From assembly GCA_036346375.1 (NCBI GenBank), contig CM070502.1:75364108-75428107 (forward strand): a stretch of DNA of 64,000 nt, read 5' to 3'. The notes below the pieces were generated by a model. The model had not been told where the DNA came from, did not search any database, and was given only the letters and a program-made list of their open reading frames with translations. Every line of letters starts with the position of its first letter. Positions within the stretch are counted from its first letter, which is position 1. The stretch comes from Guadua angustifolia. Lineage: Eukaryota; Streptophyta; Magnoliopsida; Poales; Poaceae. The translations under genes were made by a program, and so were the position numbers. This document shows positions 11,403 to 22,060 of the stretch, piece after piece.

Positions 11403-11930
11403 GCCTTTTCCGATTTTCGCAACTTCCTACCGGGGCAACGTCTGGCTATCTCGCCCATACGTAATTCATAGTCCGCGTTGCGTAGGTCGCCCTTGATTTT
11501 TCCTGTATTTTTTGGGCCGTATCCGACTTGTCCCACGGGCCTACGAAAACCCCTAAGTGGCCACCATTTCTGTGGTTTCATGGCCGCGATTGCCTTTTCC
11601 GATTTTGGCAACTTCCTGCCGGGGCAATGTCTGCCTATCTCGCCCATACGTAACTGGTACCCCGCGTTGCGTAGGTCACCCTTGATTTTTCCCAGATTTG
11701 GGTCAGATCCGGCTTTTCATGAACCTCGAAAACCCCTAAGTGGCCACGATTTACGTGGTTTCACGGCCGCGCCTTTTCCGATTTTACAGAATCGTCACGC
11801 GGGCAACGTCCGCTATCTCGCCTATCGTACGTAAGTAGTAGCACGCTATGTAGGTCACTCTTGATTTTTCTCGTATTTTTTGATGGATCCGACACATCAA
11901 TGGGTGCGAAAACCCTTAAGTGGCCACGAT
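11403..11930. repeat. Satellite-like tandem repeat of about 180 bp, three units
   Basis: GCCTTTTCCGATTTT begins units at 11403, 11592 and 11771 (periods 189 and 179). Each unit continues with GGGCAACGTC.., ATCTCGCC.., GCG(T)TG(C)GTAGGTC, TTGATTTTTC and CGAAAACCC(C/T)TAAGTGGCCA. Open frames in the first two units on both strands follow from the repeat and are not a gene. Confidence 0.85.
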
Positions 11931-12705
11931 TACATAATTTTTTTGCAAATTCAATGAATTAGTCAACAATTATCTAACGAATTAATATTTTGACAAAATA
12001 TCTATCACCATATGGTGCATGACAGGTATGTGTCGCCCATCCATTGCTCGATTTGTTTCGCCGCCACCATAGGGCGATGGACCTGTCGCCATTTCGTCAT
12101 CGCATGAGGGTCAGAGCTAAATCATCCCATGACAGGGGCTGCCCGGTGACGTGGCCTCTTGTCGCCTGTGGATTTTTCTATTTAGGCCCATTACCCGCTG
12201 AATGAGCGACAGTGTATATTTCGACATTTTATTTTTCGGTGGTATATTTTTGAAATTTCGAATAAAAAACGTATTATTAAAAAAAATCAAACAAAGACAT
12301 GTGATCCATGGCCCGGGGGTACCCCAAGAATTTCAACAAGGGTTACCATATCACAAATGCATGAATGAAACACAACTGCTAACCATGCATCTAATCTCCA
12401 AACCATATCTGAAAGGTAGTAGTAACATAGTCAATATACCCATGACAAGTATTTCTATGTATATCCTTGCCCCATTAGTATTTAACACACACATATTATA
12501 TATATATATATATAATGTGTGTGTTAAATCACAACTAATTAAAGCACATATAATCAATCATGCACAATTAACTCATAATTAAATCATAAAACATTCATTA
12601 ACAACTTTAATTACAACTAATATGTATTACAATATGTACACATATTAGTTCTTGTGTTCATCGGGATCACAGAACATTCATTAACAACTTTAGTCCTTCT
12701 TTTCC

Positions 12706-15700
12706 TTAGTCCTTCTTTTCCTTCTGTTCATCGGGATCTTTTACGTGCATCCTCTTGCTAGCCGTAGATGTCGACCCCGACAGTTCACCGGTCCTTATTA
12801 AAGGGCCCCACCTATTTACAATTGGTTCGTGAAACTCGCTTTTCAGATTTATGACCTCATCGTAAATGAAGCCGACGAATTGTTCTTGGATTGCTCTCAC
12901 TTGCGCCGGCGAGAGTTCCAAACCTTGTTCCGCCAAATATTGAGGCACCTGTCATTAAGTCATTAACTAATCAATCGTTGAATTTGTACAAGATATAAGG
13001 AGTACCTAGGCATCACTAAGCTAGTAATATTATTTACTCACCCTTTTATCACCTTTTAGCATGCGGTCAGCGCCTCCGATTTGGGTGTGCATAAACTCAC
13101 ATACATAATAGCCGCATAAATTGTTGCCCGGTGGCTGACTCAAGCCCTATGGTGAAAAAAGTTGAAAGCGTGAAATGGATGCATGAAAATTAAGTTAATT
13201 AACTAAAAAGCTATCATTATGATATACGTACCTGAGAGGCAATTGTAATATCAAATTTCTCCTTGAATTCGCCCCTGATTTTAGCACGAAATCATGCGAA
13301 TGCACTACACACGTGATTACGAATTGTACATGATTAGAACTTGTTTCAAATAGAAGAAATTAGAACTAGTACAATAATGAAAAGAACAAGAATACCGGTT
13401 GAGCATGTCGATCAAGTTTTGATACTTTTCAACTAGTTTCCTTTTTGAGTCTATAACTATGATCAGGCTACGATCTAGCTCGATCATAAGAAGAATCCAA
13501 TGAAAACTGTATATATATATCAATATAGATAACTAATTAGTTCTAACATCGTGTTATGAAAAAGGAGTAGAATGAGGCGGTACGAAAACACGTACTCAAA
13601 TTCGTAGGGTAGACATATCTTTGATTGATATCTTTGTCCCATTAGCGCCCTGTATATGTTGGTCTCTGTTTCGATTGGGTAGTCACTAACGGTTGTCTCG
13701 TTGATAACTAATGGGTCGATGAAGCCTTTATCGAAAATACTCTCCCTTCTGCATCTTTGTATCTCCATTCTACATAAGAAGAAATTAGTTAGGCTTACAA
13801 GTTAGTATAGTACAAGAGCGCGCACGGTGGATTTTTGTAAATAAGACACTTACAGAGTCTAGCAACTCAGCAAGGCCACGTTGAGGGCGTTTGTTTGGTA
13901 TAGATCATACATAACCTTCCATTGGACAAAAAATTCACTGTCCCCGTGGAAAAAAATTTGTTTCTTGTACTTGACAATGAACAACTTTAGACCATGTTGG
14001 GCCGTGTCCAAGTACCATTTATAGAATTGCCGCATCTTTGTTGTTAGCTAGAGAAGCTGCTCACGCCTGACCAATGACGCGCCCGGTGTAAAAGGCCATC
14101 TTACTGTGCATACTCAATCTTCGCCATGCCTAATACTTGATCTACGTCAAGTCCAGTTTCATCGAAGAATTGTAGCATCTCCTTGGCCTTCTCCTCAGCT
14201 GATGTCCTCTCCTCTAACGTCTTCTTCTTGTGGCATTCCTTAGTCAATATGTACACATAGTTTGATACATGAGGCATTTCTTTTTGATCCTTCAAATTTT
14301 TAATAGTCCTCAAGCCTTTGTAAAATTCTTCCATACCAGGTTGAACCTTCTTCTCCGGTGACTTGGGTCTAAAAAATTTAGTTATCTTGCCTTATATTAT
14401 CTTGTTGGTCTCCTTCTCGGTCATATCATACGCTCGCTTCGGAAGTGGAGCCAGCTTCTTGGATTGGGCGGACCCCGTCTTCTTGGGAGCCGCTGGCCGA
14501 GCAGGCTAGTTTGTCTTGGCTGACGCCTTCTTGGGAGCTGCTGGCCAAGTAGGCTGGCTTGTCTTGGCCAATGTTAGAGTTGGAGTTCCGCTAGGGGTGG
14601 TGGAGGAGACGAGCTTCTTCTGGGGCTTATGTGTGTGGGAGGTGGTGTAGGAGTCGGGCTTCTTCTACCATGGTCTGAGTGCGGGAGGTCTCTCCGTGGA
14701 GAGGACACGTCCACGTTATCTCAAAAAATTATGAACCGTTTATGCCACAGGATGAAATTGTGTACCACCTCTCCTAGCTTCGTAGTCCCGTCACCTTCGG
14801 GAATTTCAAGGTCAAGGTCCTCGTACCCTGGGCAAACCTCCTCCACCGAGACCTTGGAGTAGCCCGACGGTATCTGTTGGCTATGGATGAGCTGCCCTAG
14901 CTCCACTGGGTGAGCCATGCCTTGGGCTGCCTTGAAGGAGAGGTTTCGCACTTCGACATGCAGCTCACAAGGTGTCCGCTATGTGATGTCGTCTACGGGA
15001 TGGTGGCCCAAGTCCACTTCGGGCAGCCAACCGGAAGCGCAGCTGCTCCGCTACACGGAGGGGCTGATGATGTTAGGATTACTACAAGGTTCCTGGCCTG
15101 CCTCCCGATATTGGCTCAAGGCTAACTGCACCTCTCTTCGGATCTCTTTTTGCATTCTCTCCTGTGTTTGATTCAGACGTTCTTCAAGCACATTGAGCTA
15201 TTGTGCCTGTCGGGCTTTGCTTTTCACCCGACTCCTATAGGTCTCGGCGTCCAGAGCGAAACCAACCTTCCACGAGACAACGCCAATGCCTCGTGTAAGT
15301 CCAGGGTACTCTGGGTTTTGTAGGGTCCTTGTTAGCTCGTCGTTTTCCCTATTTGGCATGAAGGTGCCCTGGGAAGACTCTTCGATCGACTGTACAAGCC
15401 TTCTGGTCACATCTCTCAGCACCTCTCCAAACACCGCGTCGCCATCATCGTCAAGGCTGCCACCGTGAGCATAGAATCAATGCTTTGCTCTGTCGGGCCA
15501 TTCCATTGTTGTAGGTGCGACACCCTTCGCCAGTAGGTCCTGTTCCCTCTTTTCCCATTTGGGTATCGTCTGGTGGTAACCACCGGGGCCGAGTCGATGG
15601 TGGTAATTCTTCTTCTGGCATTTTGCTTGTTCTTCACACTCAAACTTTAACCTTCTTCTGAAGTCTTGTAGTTCACGAACACATCCCAATGATCCTGCAA

Positions 15701-16288
15701 CTTTGGGTACTTGTTGAAGTCAAGCGTTCGATTCTTCTTGATATACTCCATGTTGAACTTTTTTTTAAAAGTCTGGAATGCAATGGACATCTTCTTGAGT
15801 GTGTAACTCTTCACCTTCTCTTCGGTCTCTTAGGGGAAGGTGAATGTATCCTTCACATCTATCCAGAGCATGTTCTTCATATCTTCAGGGACCTGATCCC
15901 ATGTCACTATGCTAATGGGCACGTGGTCCCTAACGTGGACGCCACATGTCGAATTGAACGGCCCAAGCTCCCCCAAGGGTGCAAGAGGTTGGTCGTTCTC
16001 GCTGATTTCGGTGATAACGTGTCTTGCCTTCGACTTCTTGCTTGGATCTCGCTGACGTGATTGTCTACTTAGTTGACCGGTCTCAAAGTATGGTACAATC
16101 ATGAATGAGTTAGAATATTGGCTTAGCATGATAGTGGAACTAACAATCATGAACGGGTCAGAATGTTACCTCGCTGGCCTCATTGGGCTCTACGACCTCA
16201 TCGGCTTCAGTGGCCTTGGCGGCCACGGGTGGTCCATGAGGGCGAGTTCATGCTCCCCTGCCTCATAACCATCATCTCCTAAGAAGGC
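12706..16288 (-). pseudogene. En/Spm (CACTA) ORF: Transposase_24 plus Ulp1-like protease
   Basis: Reading the minus strand from 16288: an acidic first exon; the PF03004 (Ptta/En/Spm) region with VPEDMKNMLWIDVKDTFTF (about 15880) and KYPKLQDHWDVFVNYKTSEE (about 15660); RNRENDEL-like and NPEYPGLTRGIGVVSWKVGF (about 15270); EVVHNFILWHKRFII (about 14730); a Lys/Pro-rich linker; then a C48/Ulp1-like cysteine protease with FHWILLMIELDRS (catalytic His region, near 13490) and NNLCGYYVCEF (catalytic Cys region, near 13105). The last exon is 12706-12948, with acceptor AATGACAG. Such fused ORFs are known in grass CACTA elements. Stops in several exons make this copy defective. I found no CACTA termini or subterminal repeats. 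Confidence 0.8.
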
Positions 16289-17014
16289 GCTGAAAATTAA
16301 CGAAAATAGATCAGTTGATGCATATCATGGCTCTATTGGTTTTCGAGTTGCATCATTGATTCATCTAAAGAAATAAAAAGTGACTAAAATTTAACAAAAT
16401 TTAAGTTACCTGAAGAATAGAAAGTCCCTTTTGTAATTGTACGTTAATTAGGTTATTAAAAATATAGTATTTTTGATGAAAAATATAGTAATATCATTAA
16501 AATCAGATATTTCTATTTATATTAATTAGTGACAAAAGTTTTAAAAGTTAATTGCATACGTTCTAAAATGACGTGTGAGAGGCGTTACGTGTAGTGTTCG
16601 CTTTCTATCTTCTATGATATTTTCAGCAATGACGATATTATAGTTGTCTCGACTTGTTTGTCGTTGCAATTTGCACCATTAGGTAGGGAGGCCATGGCGA
16701 CCTAGGGGTGTTCTTCTGGCATTCGGATCCATATTTTTTTGAATTTAGAATTAGATATAGGCTAGCCAGATATGGATATGAATCTAGGTTATTTGGGATA
16801 TAAACACAAGATAGATATGTGATGGAATCCAGTTCAAGAATAGATAAAGATATATGAATAATATAGACGTATATAGAGTAATATATGTTGATTCCATGGA
16901 AAATATTTTGGAGCTTTCATACATTGCATTCTCATAAAATATTTTGCTACAAAACAATACTGCTAACTTTTCTTGAGAAAAAAAAAGAGTGCATGTTTTG
17001 TTGTAATGAATGGG

Positions 17015-17119
17015 CTCAATAATCGGCAATGTATATCATCATCTATACAAAAGTCTCAAAATCAAATATGTACATTCATACTCAATAATTGGCAATGTAT
17101 ATCATTATCTATACAAAAG
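17015..17119. repeat. Direct repeat, 66-bp spacing
   Basis: CTCAATAAT(C/T)GGCAATGTA.. followed by TATCAT(C/T)ATCTATACAAAAGT occurs at 17015 and 17081. The copies are about 40 bp and nearly identical. Confidence 0.8.
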
Positions 17120-17739
17120 TTCTAGCCAACCTCAATTCAATCAAAAGAGATTGCACATTCCCATAATTGACATCCAAGATGAGTATAACTATTATCACCC
17201 AGTTAAATACACTTAAAATCCAACAAGGTATAAAAATACACATCCACACCACATGAGCACAAATTTGATTGTGTTGTCGGATATAAGCGTACATGTGCAT
17301 TGCACATCTTGGCTATAAATTAAATGAAACATCGCAAGAAGAATCTGTTTTTTTTAACCATGTTATCATAGTACAATATCATCAAAAATTTAAGAACCCT
17401 CTCCTTGAAAACTTCCGGTGCATAATTAATAAAGTAATAAACAATAATTAAAATATACAATTTGAAATCTCACATGTTTAAAAAAATCTAAAATGTACAA
17501 CACCATGACAGGCACCATGACAAGTATGAGCATATAACATATACAATCATTCATGGTTCACATTGTTTGCTGCCATATTAAATACAACTCTACACATTGG
17601 ATTCGCTACACAGTCCATATAGTATAATAGTAAAATCCAACTATTGATCCTACATAGATCAATCATTTTGGGAGTAAAATTGAAAACTATATGTATGGGT
17701 TTTAAACAATTCTCAACAAATTACTATACACAGGGGATG

Positions 17740-18040
17740 TGAGTTTCTACAGCCTTGTAAAATTTGAATACCAAACTTAGTCGCAATCTTTTAAATGCTA
17801 CTGACTTTGATATTCAAATTTTATAGAGCTGTAGAAGCTTATATTCCATACCGGTGGTAATTTTTTGAGAATTTTTTCAGAACTTATACATATATGTTTC
17901 ATAGACTTTTAGTCTTTTACTGCTAAATAACTAAAAACCTATATGTAAAAGTTCTGAAAAATTATCAAAACATTACCATATATAGGGAATGTAAGCTTCT
18001 ACAGTCCTGTAAAATTTAAATACCAAACTCAATCGTATTT
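17740..18040. repeat. Mirrored repeats containing TTCTACAG..TGTAAAATTT
   Basis: GTTTCTACAGCCTTGTAAAA (about 17746) recurs inverted near 17812-17835 (ATTTTATAGAGCTGTAGAAG) and direct near 17997 (GCTTCTACAGTCCTGTAAAA), each with ATACCAAACT(T/C)A-type flanks. This suggests an old fold-back element with a partial duplication. Confidence 0.6.
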
Positions 18041-18149
18041 GAAAGATATGGTAATTTTTGAGATTTTTTAGAATTTGTACTTATAATTTTCATGGACTTT
18101 ACTACCGAATAACTGATCTGTGCAGAATATGTTGTAGATGTAGTAATTT

Positions 18150-18535
18150 CTAGGCTATTTGGGGGGCTATGCTTCAGCTTTGGACCAAAAGCTCCCCTGA
18201 ACAGTATGGTTGCAAAGTAGCTGGGAAGTTAAGTCACAACAGAAGCATTTCCAAAAGTTGCAGCCGCTGGGAGGAGTTTTTCAGCTGTGGCTTCGCTTGA
18301 CCACCTCCCATCTCGCTCACTCCACCTCCCTGACCTCCGCCGCGCTACCTCGCCGCCTCCACGTCACCTCCCCACTCGGTTGCCCCTAAAAAGCTATAGC
18401 TGCTGCAGCCAGATTGCCAAATGGCATAACAAGAAAAACTGACTACACTACTACCATGCTTGTTTTACAACCCAAAGAAACCAAAAGTAGCTTTTCAGCC
18501 CGATTCTGACCCTAAATGTGCCCTTTATATTGTAT
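18150..18535. mobile_element. Possible degenerate MITE
   Basis: A GC-richer island in AT-rich DNA. It begins near GGGGGGCTATGCTTCAGC and ends near CTAAATGTGCCCTTTA. Internal segments (CAAAAGCTCCCC and AAAGTAGCTTTTCAGCCC) look weakly inverted. The ends do not pair well enough for a firm call. Confidence 0.25.
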
Positions 18536-18955
18536 ATGTAGTAATTTCATGTTGTACGTAAATATAGTAATTTCTGTTACCAATCAAGAAAATTACTGTT
18601 TAATAGCGAGACTTATATCATTTTATTCTTCTCATCGTCAATAAACTACTGGTGAAAACCATTTGCAAATCCGAGCTATCAATAAAAAGATATGGCTAAA
18701 ATAAAGAAAAAACGAATTCATGTACAAACTATAATACGCATTAACTAGCTGGGTTGACTAACGCATTAACTAGTAACTGATTCGATAATTCAATATTTTA
18801 TTCTATAGTAAAACATATTTGTGATTTACTACCGAATTGGATTCAATCAGTACGTTGTGTTTTGCATGCACTTCTCCGACTGAAGCACAAAATATGTATT
18901 TTACGCTTAGGAGTAGAATAGCGCTACCGTATGCGTATATATATAAATGTTTAAA

Positions 18956-18987
<32 letters not shown>

Positions 18988-19507
18988 GGGAACATATCCA
19001 GTGCTAACGGACTACTCGGTGTTAAAAGTGGGAATCCTCTTTACCACTTAATCCATTTTACACAAAACCCCCTAAAAACTATTCCTTCTATCGCGACGCC
19101 AATGACAGGAGTGTCTTGTCTGTTCGTCTTCGCCATCAAACTCTCCCGTGCAAACTCCCCACGCCCGGCTCCTCCGATCCTCCCCAACCGATCGCGTGCT
19201 CCTCCCCGCGCCTGGCTCCTCCGGTCCTCCTCCCCACGCCCGGCTCCTCCCCACCGCCGGCGCGGCGCCTCGCCTCCTCCGCAATAGCGGTGGCGCCCAC
19301 ATCGTCCCCATGGCGGCGCGGCGCCCGCCTCCTCCCCGTCTGGTTCCTCCCCACCGCCAGCGCTGCTCCTCCTCCCCAATAGCCAGCACGGCGCTCAAGA
19401 TCGTCCCCACGGCGGCGCGGGCGCCCGCCTCCTCCCCACCGTCGTGGGCGCCTGCTTGTACCGTCTTTTGCCCACATGGCGCCGCCGCCTGTTTTTGACG
19501 GTTCGCT
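18988..19507 (+). repeat. Left terminal inverted repeat of the FAR1-type MULE
   Basis: The first 150 bp are unique-looking. The rest is very GC-rich, built of GCC/CTCC/CCCCAC words, and open on both strands. It pairs with 35889-36293 in inverted orientation, with several length differences in the GC-rich part. Confidence 0.85.
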
Positions 19508-19607
19508 GCCTGCTTGTGATGGTTCACCGCCTGCTTCTGCCGGTTCCAAGTCCACGACGCCGGCGCCGACTACTTCTGTTTTGACTTACTAACACTTGAT
19601 TCTTTAG

Positions 19608-19820
19608 GTTAATACAAGTGGGCAGTTCTGTGGTGTTGCTGAAATGGTTTGCCCTGTAGATTTTGACAAAGATATAGATTTCTGGCAGCTAGATAAGTGG
19701 TCTGGGAGCTTCCCAGTGAAGTGGCACCTAATAAAGGATGTGCTGAATTCCACCTTTTAGCATATCATATTAGAGAACAACGAGAACAAGCCTGTTACCA
19801 ACAGCCGAGATACACAAGAG
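19608..19820 (+). pseudogene. Captured YTH-domain (m6A-reader) exon
   Basis: A single 213-bp exon-like segment, bounded by a branch-site-like TTACTAAC, acceptor TTCTTTAG (19607) and donor GAG/GTAATT. It encodes the middle of a YTH domain: SGQFCGVAEMV, DFWQLDKWSGSFPVKW and ENNENKPVTNSRDTQE. YTH proteins read N6-methyladenosine in RNA. The W-x4-W pair that forms two walls of the aromatic cage is present (19683-85 and 19698-700). One in-frame TAG (19758-19760) breaks it. It lies just inside the left TIR of the MULE, on the strand opposite to the transposase, as expected for a Pack-MULE-style capture. The rest of the YTH domain is not seen. Confidence 0.8.
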
Positions 19821-20134
19821 GTAATTTCTGTTAAATTGCTAGTATTGAATGTACCAAATTGCTAGTATGGATACTTAACAGATAAATTTCTGGGGACCAT
19901 AATGCCTAAAATATAGATGGAATCTCATGGAACCTTTTATTATAGTATACCACCTTCTCAAAGAAAAAGCTCATCTGATGACTGCCATTAATTTTTTTGA
20001 AAAATAGTGGATTGCCGTTCATATGTGAGAGTGGAATTGAGCAATCCACAAAATGCCTGCAGTCTATTTAGCAGGTTGGGTTCTCTCCAGGTTGTGTGCA
20101 TTTTTTAAGTTGTTATTTGATTATTGCTTCTCAG

Positions 20135-20611
20135 GTTTTGCCTCTGTACTTGTTGGAAACTGACAAGGTGAACCAAATGAAAGGAGTGGCCACTCAAGTA
20201 CCCAAAAGGGATGAAGTAACACTTATTGAGCAACCTGAGCACATAAAAACAGACCGAGATAATTTTGATGCCAGAGCTGATCAGCAAATTGAAAATTGTT
20301 CTGGTTCTGAGCCACCAGAAAATGGTGGAAGGAAACCTACTGGCTTGAGCGAACTAGTAAAAGTTAATGGGAAGGGTTATAATGACCATAAAGCACAACC
20401 CGAAATGAACTCACCAGAATTCAATTGTTCTTCTGGCACGAAAGGTCTTTCTCAAGACTTTGGTGGTCATGACCCATCTGATTGTATGAAAGATGGTGCA
20501 GCTGGGATAGTCGAGGATATAAAGTCTACAAAATTTCTCACGAAACCACAGGGCTTCTCAACTGGTCAAGCGGACGGGGAAGCAAAAGGCAATGGAATGG
20601 GCTCCCTTTGA
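20135..20611 (+). CDS. Unidentified ORF downstream of the YTH exon, probably captured
   Basis: Open for 158 codons after an acceptor-like TTGCTTCTCAG (to 20134). It starts VLPLYLLETDKVNQMKG and ends GNGMGSL. The composition is hydrophilic and rich in Gly, Lys, Asp and Glu, without a motif I recognise. It follows the YTH exon on the same strand after a 314-bp intron-like gap, so it may come from the same donor gene (YTH proteins have long disordered regions) or from a second capture. Confidence 0.4.
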   Translation, partial: VLPLYLLETDKVNQMKGVATQVPKRDEVTLIEQPEHIKTDRDNFDARADQQIENCSGSEPPENGGRKPTGLSELVKVNGKGYNDHKAQPEMNSPEFNCSSGTKGLSQDFGGHDPSDCMKDGAAGIVEDIKSTKFLTKPQGFSTGQADGEAKGNGMGSL

Positions 20612-22060
20612 GATGAAGGGAGCAGAAACATATTGAGCAGCCTATCTCAACGAAGGGAGTTAAGTGGAGTCAGGTGTAAGGGTTTGCAACTAGTTTATTT
20701 TTATTTCTGGGTTTTGTGAGTTTTTAGTTTAACATCTCTGTGTTCTGTTCAATGTAATGGTGACAATCAGTGTGTATCATCCAGACTTTTTTCTTTGGTG
20801 GTTCTGGAGAATGCCTTATAGATTCAAGCATGTAAGATTTACACACTTTTGCAACATCTGTGTAAGGTTCCTGTGTTATTGCTTTTATCTGTATCAACTC
20901 GAGTGAGAGTAATCGAGTTATTACAATACAAGATCTTTTAGAGCAGCAATGGGCTATAGTGATTCGCATAATGATTTCTCAAGACATGCAGATCTATATA
21001 GAAGACCAAATCATCATTTGTTGTACTAAATCCCATATTTAGCAGGTCGAAGCACCCTACTAGTTGGTTCCAAAATACATATGTCAAGGTGAAACTCTTC
21101 TACAGCTAAAATAGTTATCCAAGGAAAGAGCAGAATAGATCACATGGGTGCTGACTTCTGGTAGTATAATCAATACGCCAACTTCACAAGGTACAAGAAC
21201 ATCACAACACACGTCTTGCCGACAAATTGCATTTATCCATTGTACATAAGGTATAATACAGACGACTACATACTACAGAATCAACAACTTGATCTTCAGG
21301 AACTTGTTGAGTTGGCCGCCATTCTTGACACAACACGGGGAGAAAACAGCCCTTCAAACTATTTTGCGGTTTCCACTGAAGGCCCAAATCTAAAAATTTT
21401 CAACAGGTGGCAACTTGGACGTCAGAATGCTGAAGCTCACTACAAGTTATTGTATTAATTCTCTCTAGGAATGTATATGAGAAATGCTAAACTCAAAACT
21501 TTGTAATAAAATACCTCATTGAGAGGGAAAAACTATAGCCCAGTGGAAGTACTGGACAATGGCAATGTGCAAACCAATGGTATTCCTCGTCAACATCACC
21601 TAGCATTCAAGCATGCAGGATTCCCAAACATAACTAACAGCACCTTCCATACCTTCAAATTTTTGAAAGTGTTAACCTAAGAGTTAAAAAACAACAAATT
21701 AAAAAGCAGTGTTATTGTCTGAACAAAGCTAGTATACAAATTAAAATAGAAAATTAAGATATTTATTAACCTTAATCATTTTGTTATATTCACTCTCAAA
21801 GGGCAATTGCGGCTGTCATGGTAGGTGATCTGTTTGCATGATTTTTTTTATTATCCATGTTATCATCTCTCTTCCCATCCTTCTTTACCTTCTGGCCTTA
21901 TTCTATTGCACTTTCCCATGGATTTTACCTCATTAGGTGGTTGAATGTTCACTTCATTTGGGATGGAACAACCTACAAACGCTTCAATCTCTTCGGTTCG
22001 ACTTAGCACATTCTTACAAAGTAATGGAGTTATCTCATCCCCAAATGCAAAAAACCTATC
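20612..22060. other. Non-coding inner part of the FAR1-type MULE
   Basis: AT-rich sequence with short unrelated ORFs. It probably contains the 3' flank of the transposase, whose coding region ends on the minus strand near 22000-22061, and the tail of the captured segment. Confidence 0.45.

Larger units (their letters stand above)
2110..12210 (+). mobile_element. Decayed multi-gene MULE (Mutator-like) locus
   Basis: Three plus-strand genes lie head to tail: a mudrA-like transposase (3292-6001), a plant mobile domain gene (6269-8657) and a GRF-zinc-finger gene (9450 to about 10500). All three are damaged but keep exon order and many splice sites. Both margins (about 2130-2250 and 12010-12210) are rich in GTCGCC and GGCGAC words, which suggests related terminal regions. 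I could not align true terminal inverted repeats or find a 9-11 bp target duplication, so the limits are approximate. PMD and GRF-finger proteins are both known in association with grass MULE sequences; treating all three here as one transposition unit is inference. Confidence 0.5.
10521..12700. other. Non-coding right part of the MULE locus
   Basis: After the GRF gene the sequence is AT-rich to about 11360, GC-balanced through a tandem-repeat block, then AT-rich again. The 10289-10837 frame is open but resembles nothing I know. The segment holds a fold-back near 10967-11150, the 180-bp repeats, GTCGCC-rich sequence at 12010-12210, and a palindromic (TA)n flanked by ACACACA/TGTGTGT at about 12483-12526. 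Confidence 0.5.
16289..18987. other. AT-rich intergenic DNA with small repeats
   Basis: No coding signal. It contains a 66-bp-period direct repeat (17015-17119), mirrored repeats (17740-18040), a possible MITE (18150-18535) and the (TG)n(TA)n run at 18953-18987 that borders the FAR1-type MULE. Confidence 0.5.

Noticed and set aside
11372..11834. ORFs on both strands across the 180-bp repeats
   Set aside because: Periodic translations caused by the tandem repeat; no third-unit conservation of frame.
2110..12210. Exact terminal inverted repeats and target duplication for the PMD-bearing MULE
   Set aside because: GTCGCC/GGCGAC words occur at both margins, but I could not align them as inverted repeats or find matching 9-11 bp flanks.
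12483..12526. (TA)n hairpin flanked by ACACACA/TGTGTGT as a terminator or origin
   Set aside because: A simple palindromic microsatellite; nothing links it to a function.
19041..19555. Long overlapping ORFs on both strands (Arg/Ala/Gly/Pro-rich)
   Set aside because: They arise from GCC/CTCC-rich sequence in the left TIR; the same happens in the right TIR at 35857-36185. No family similarity.
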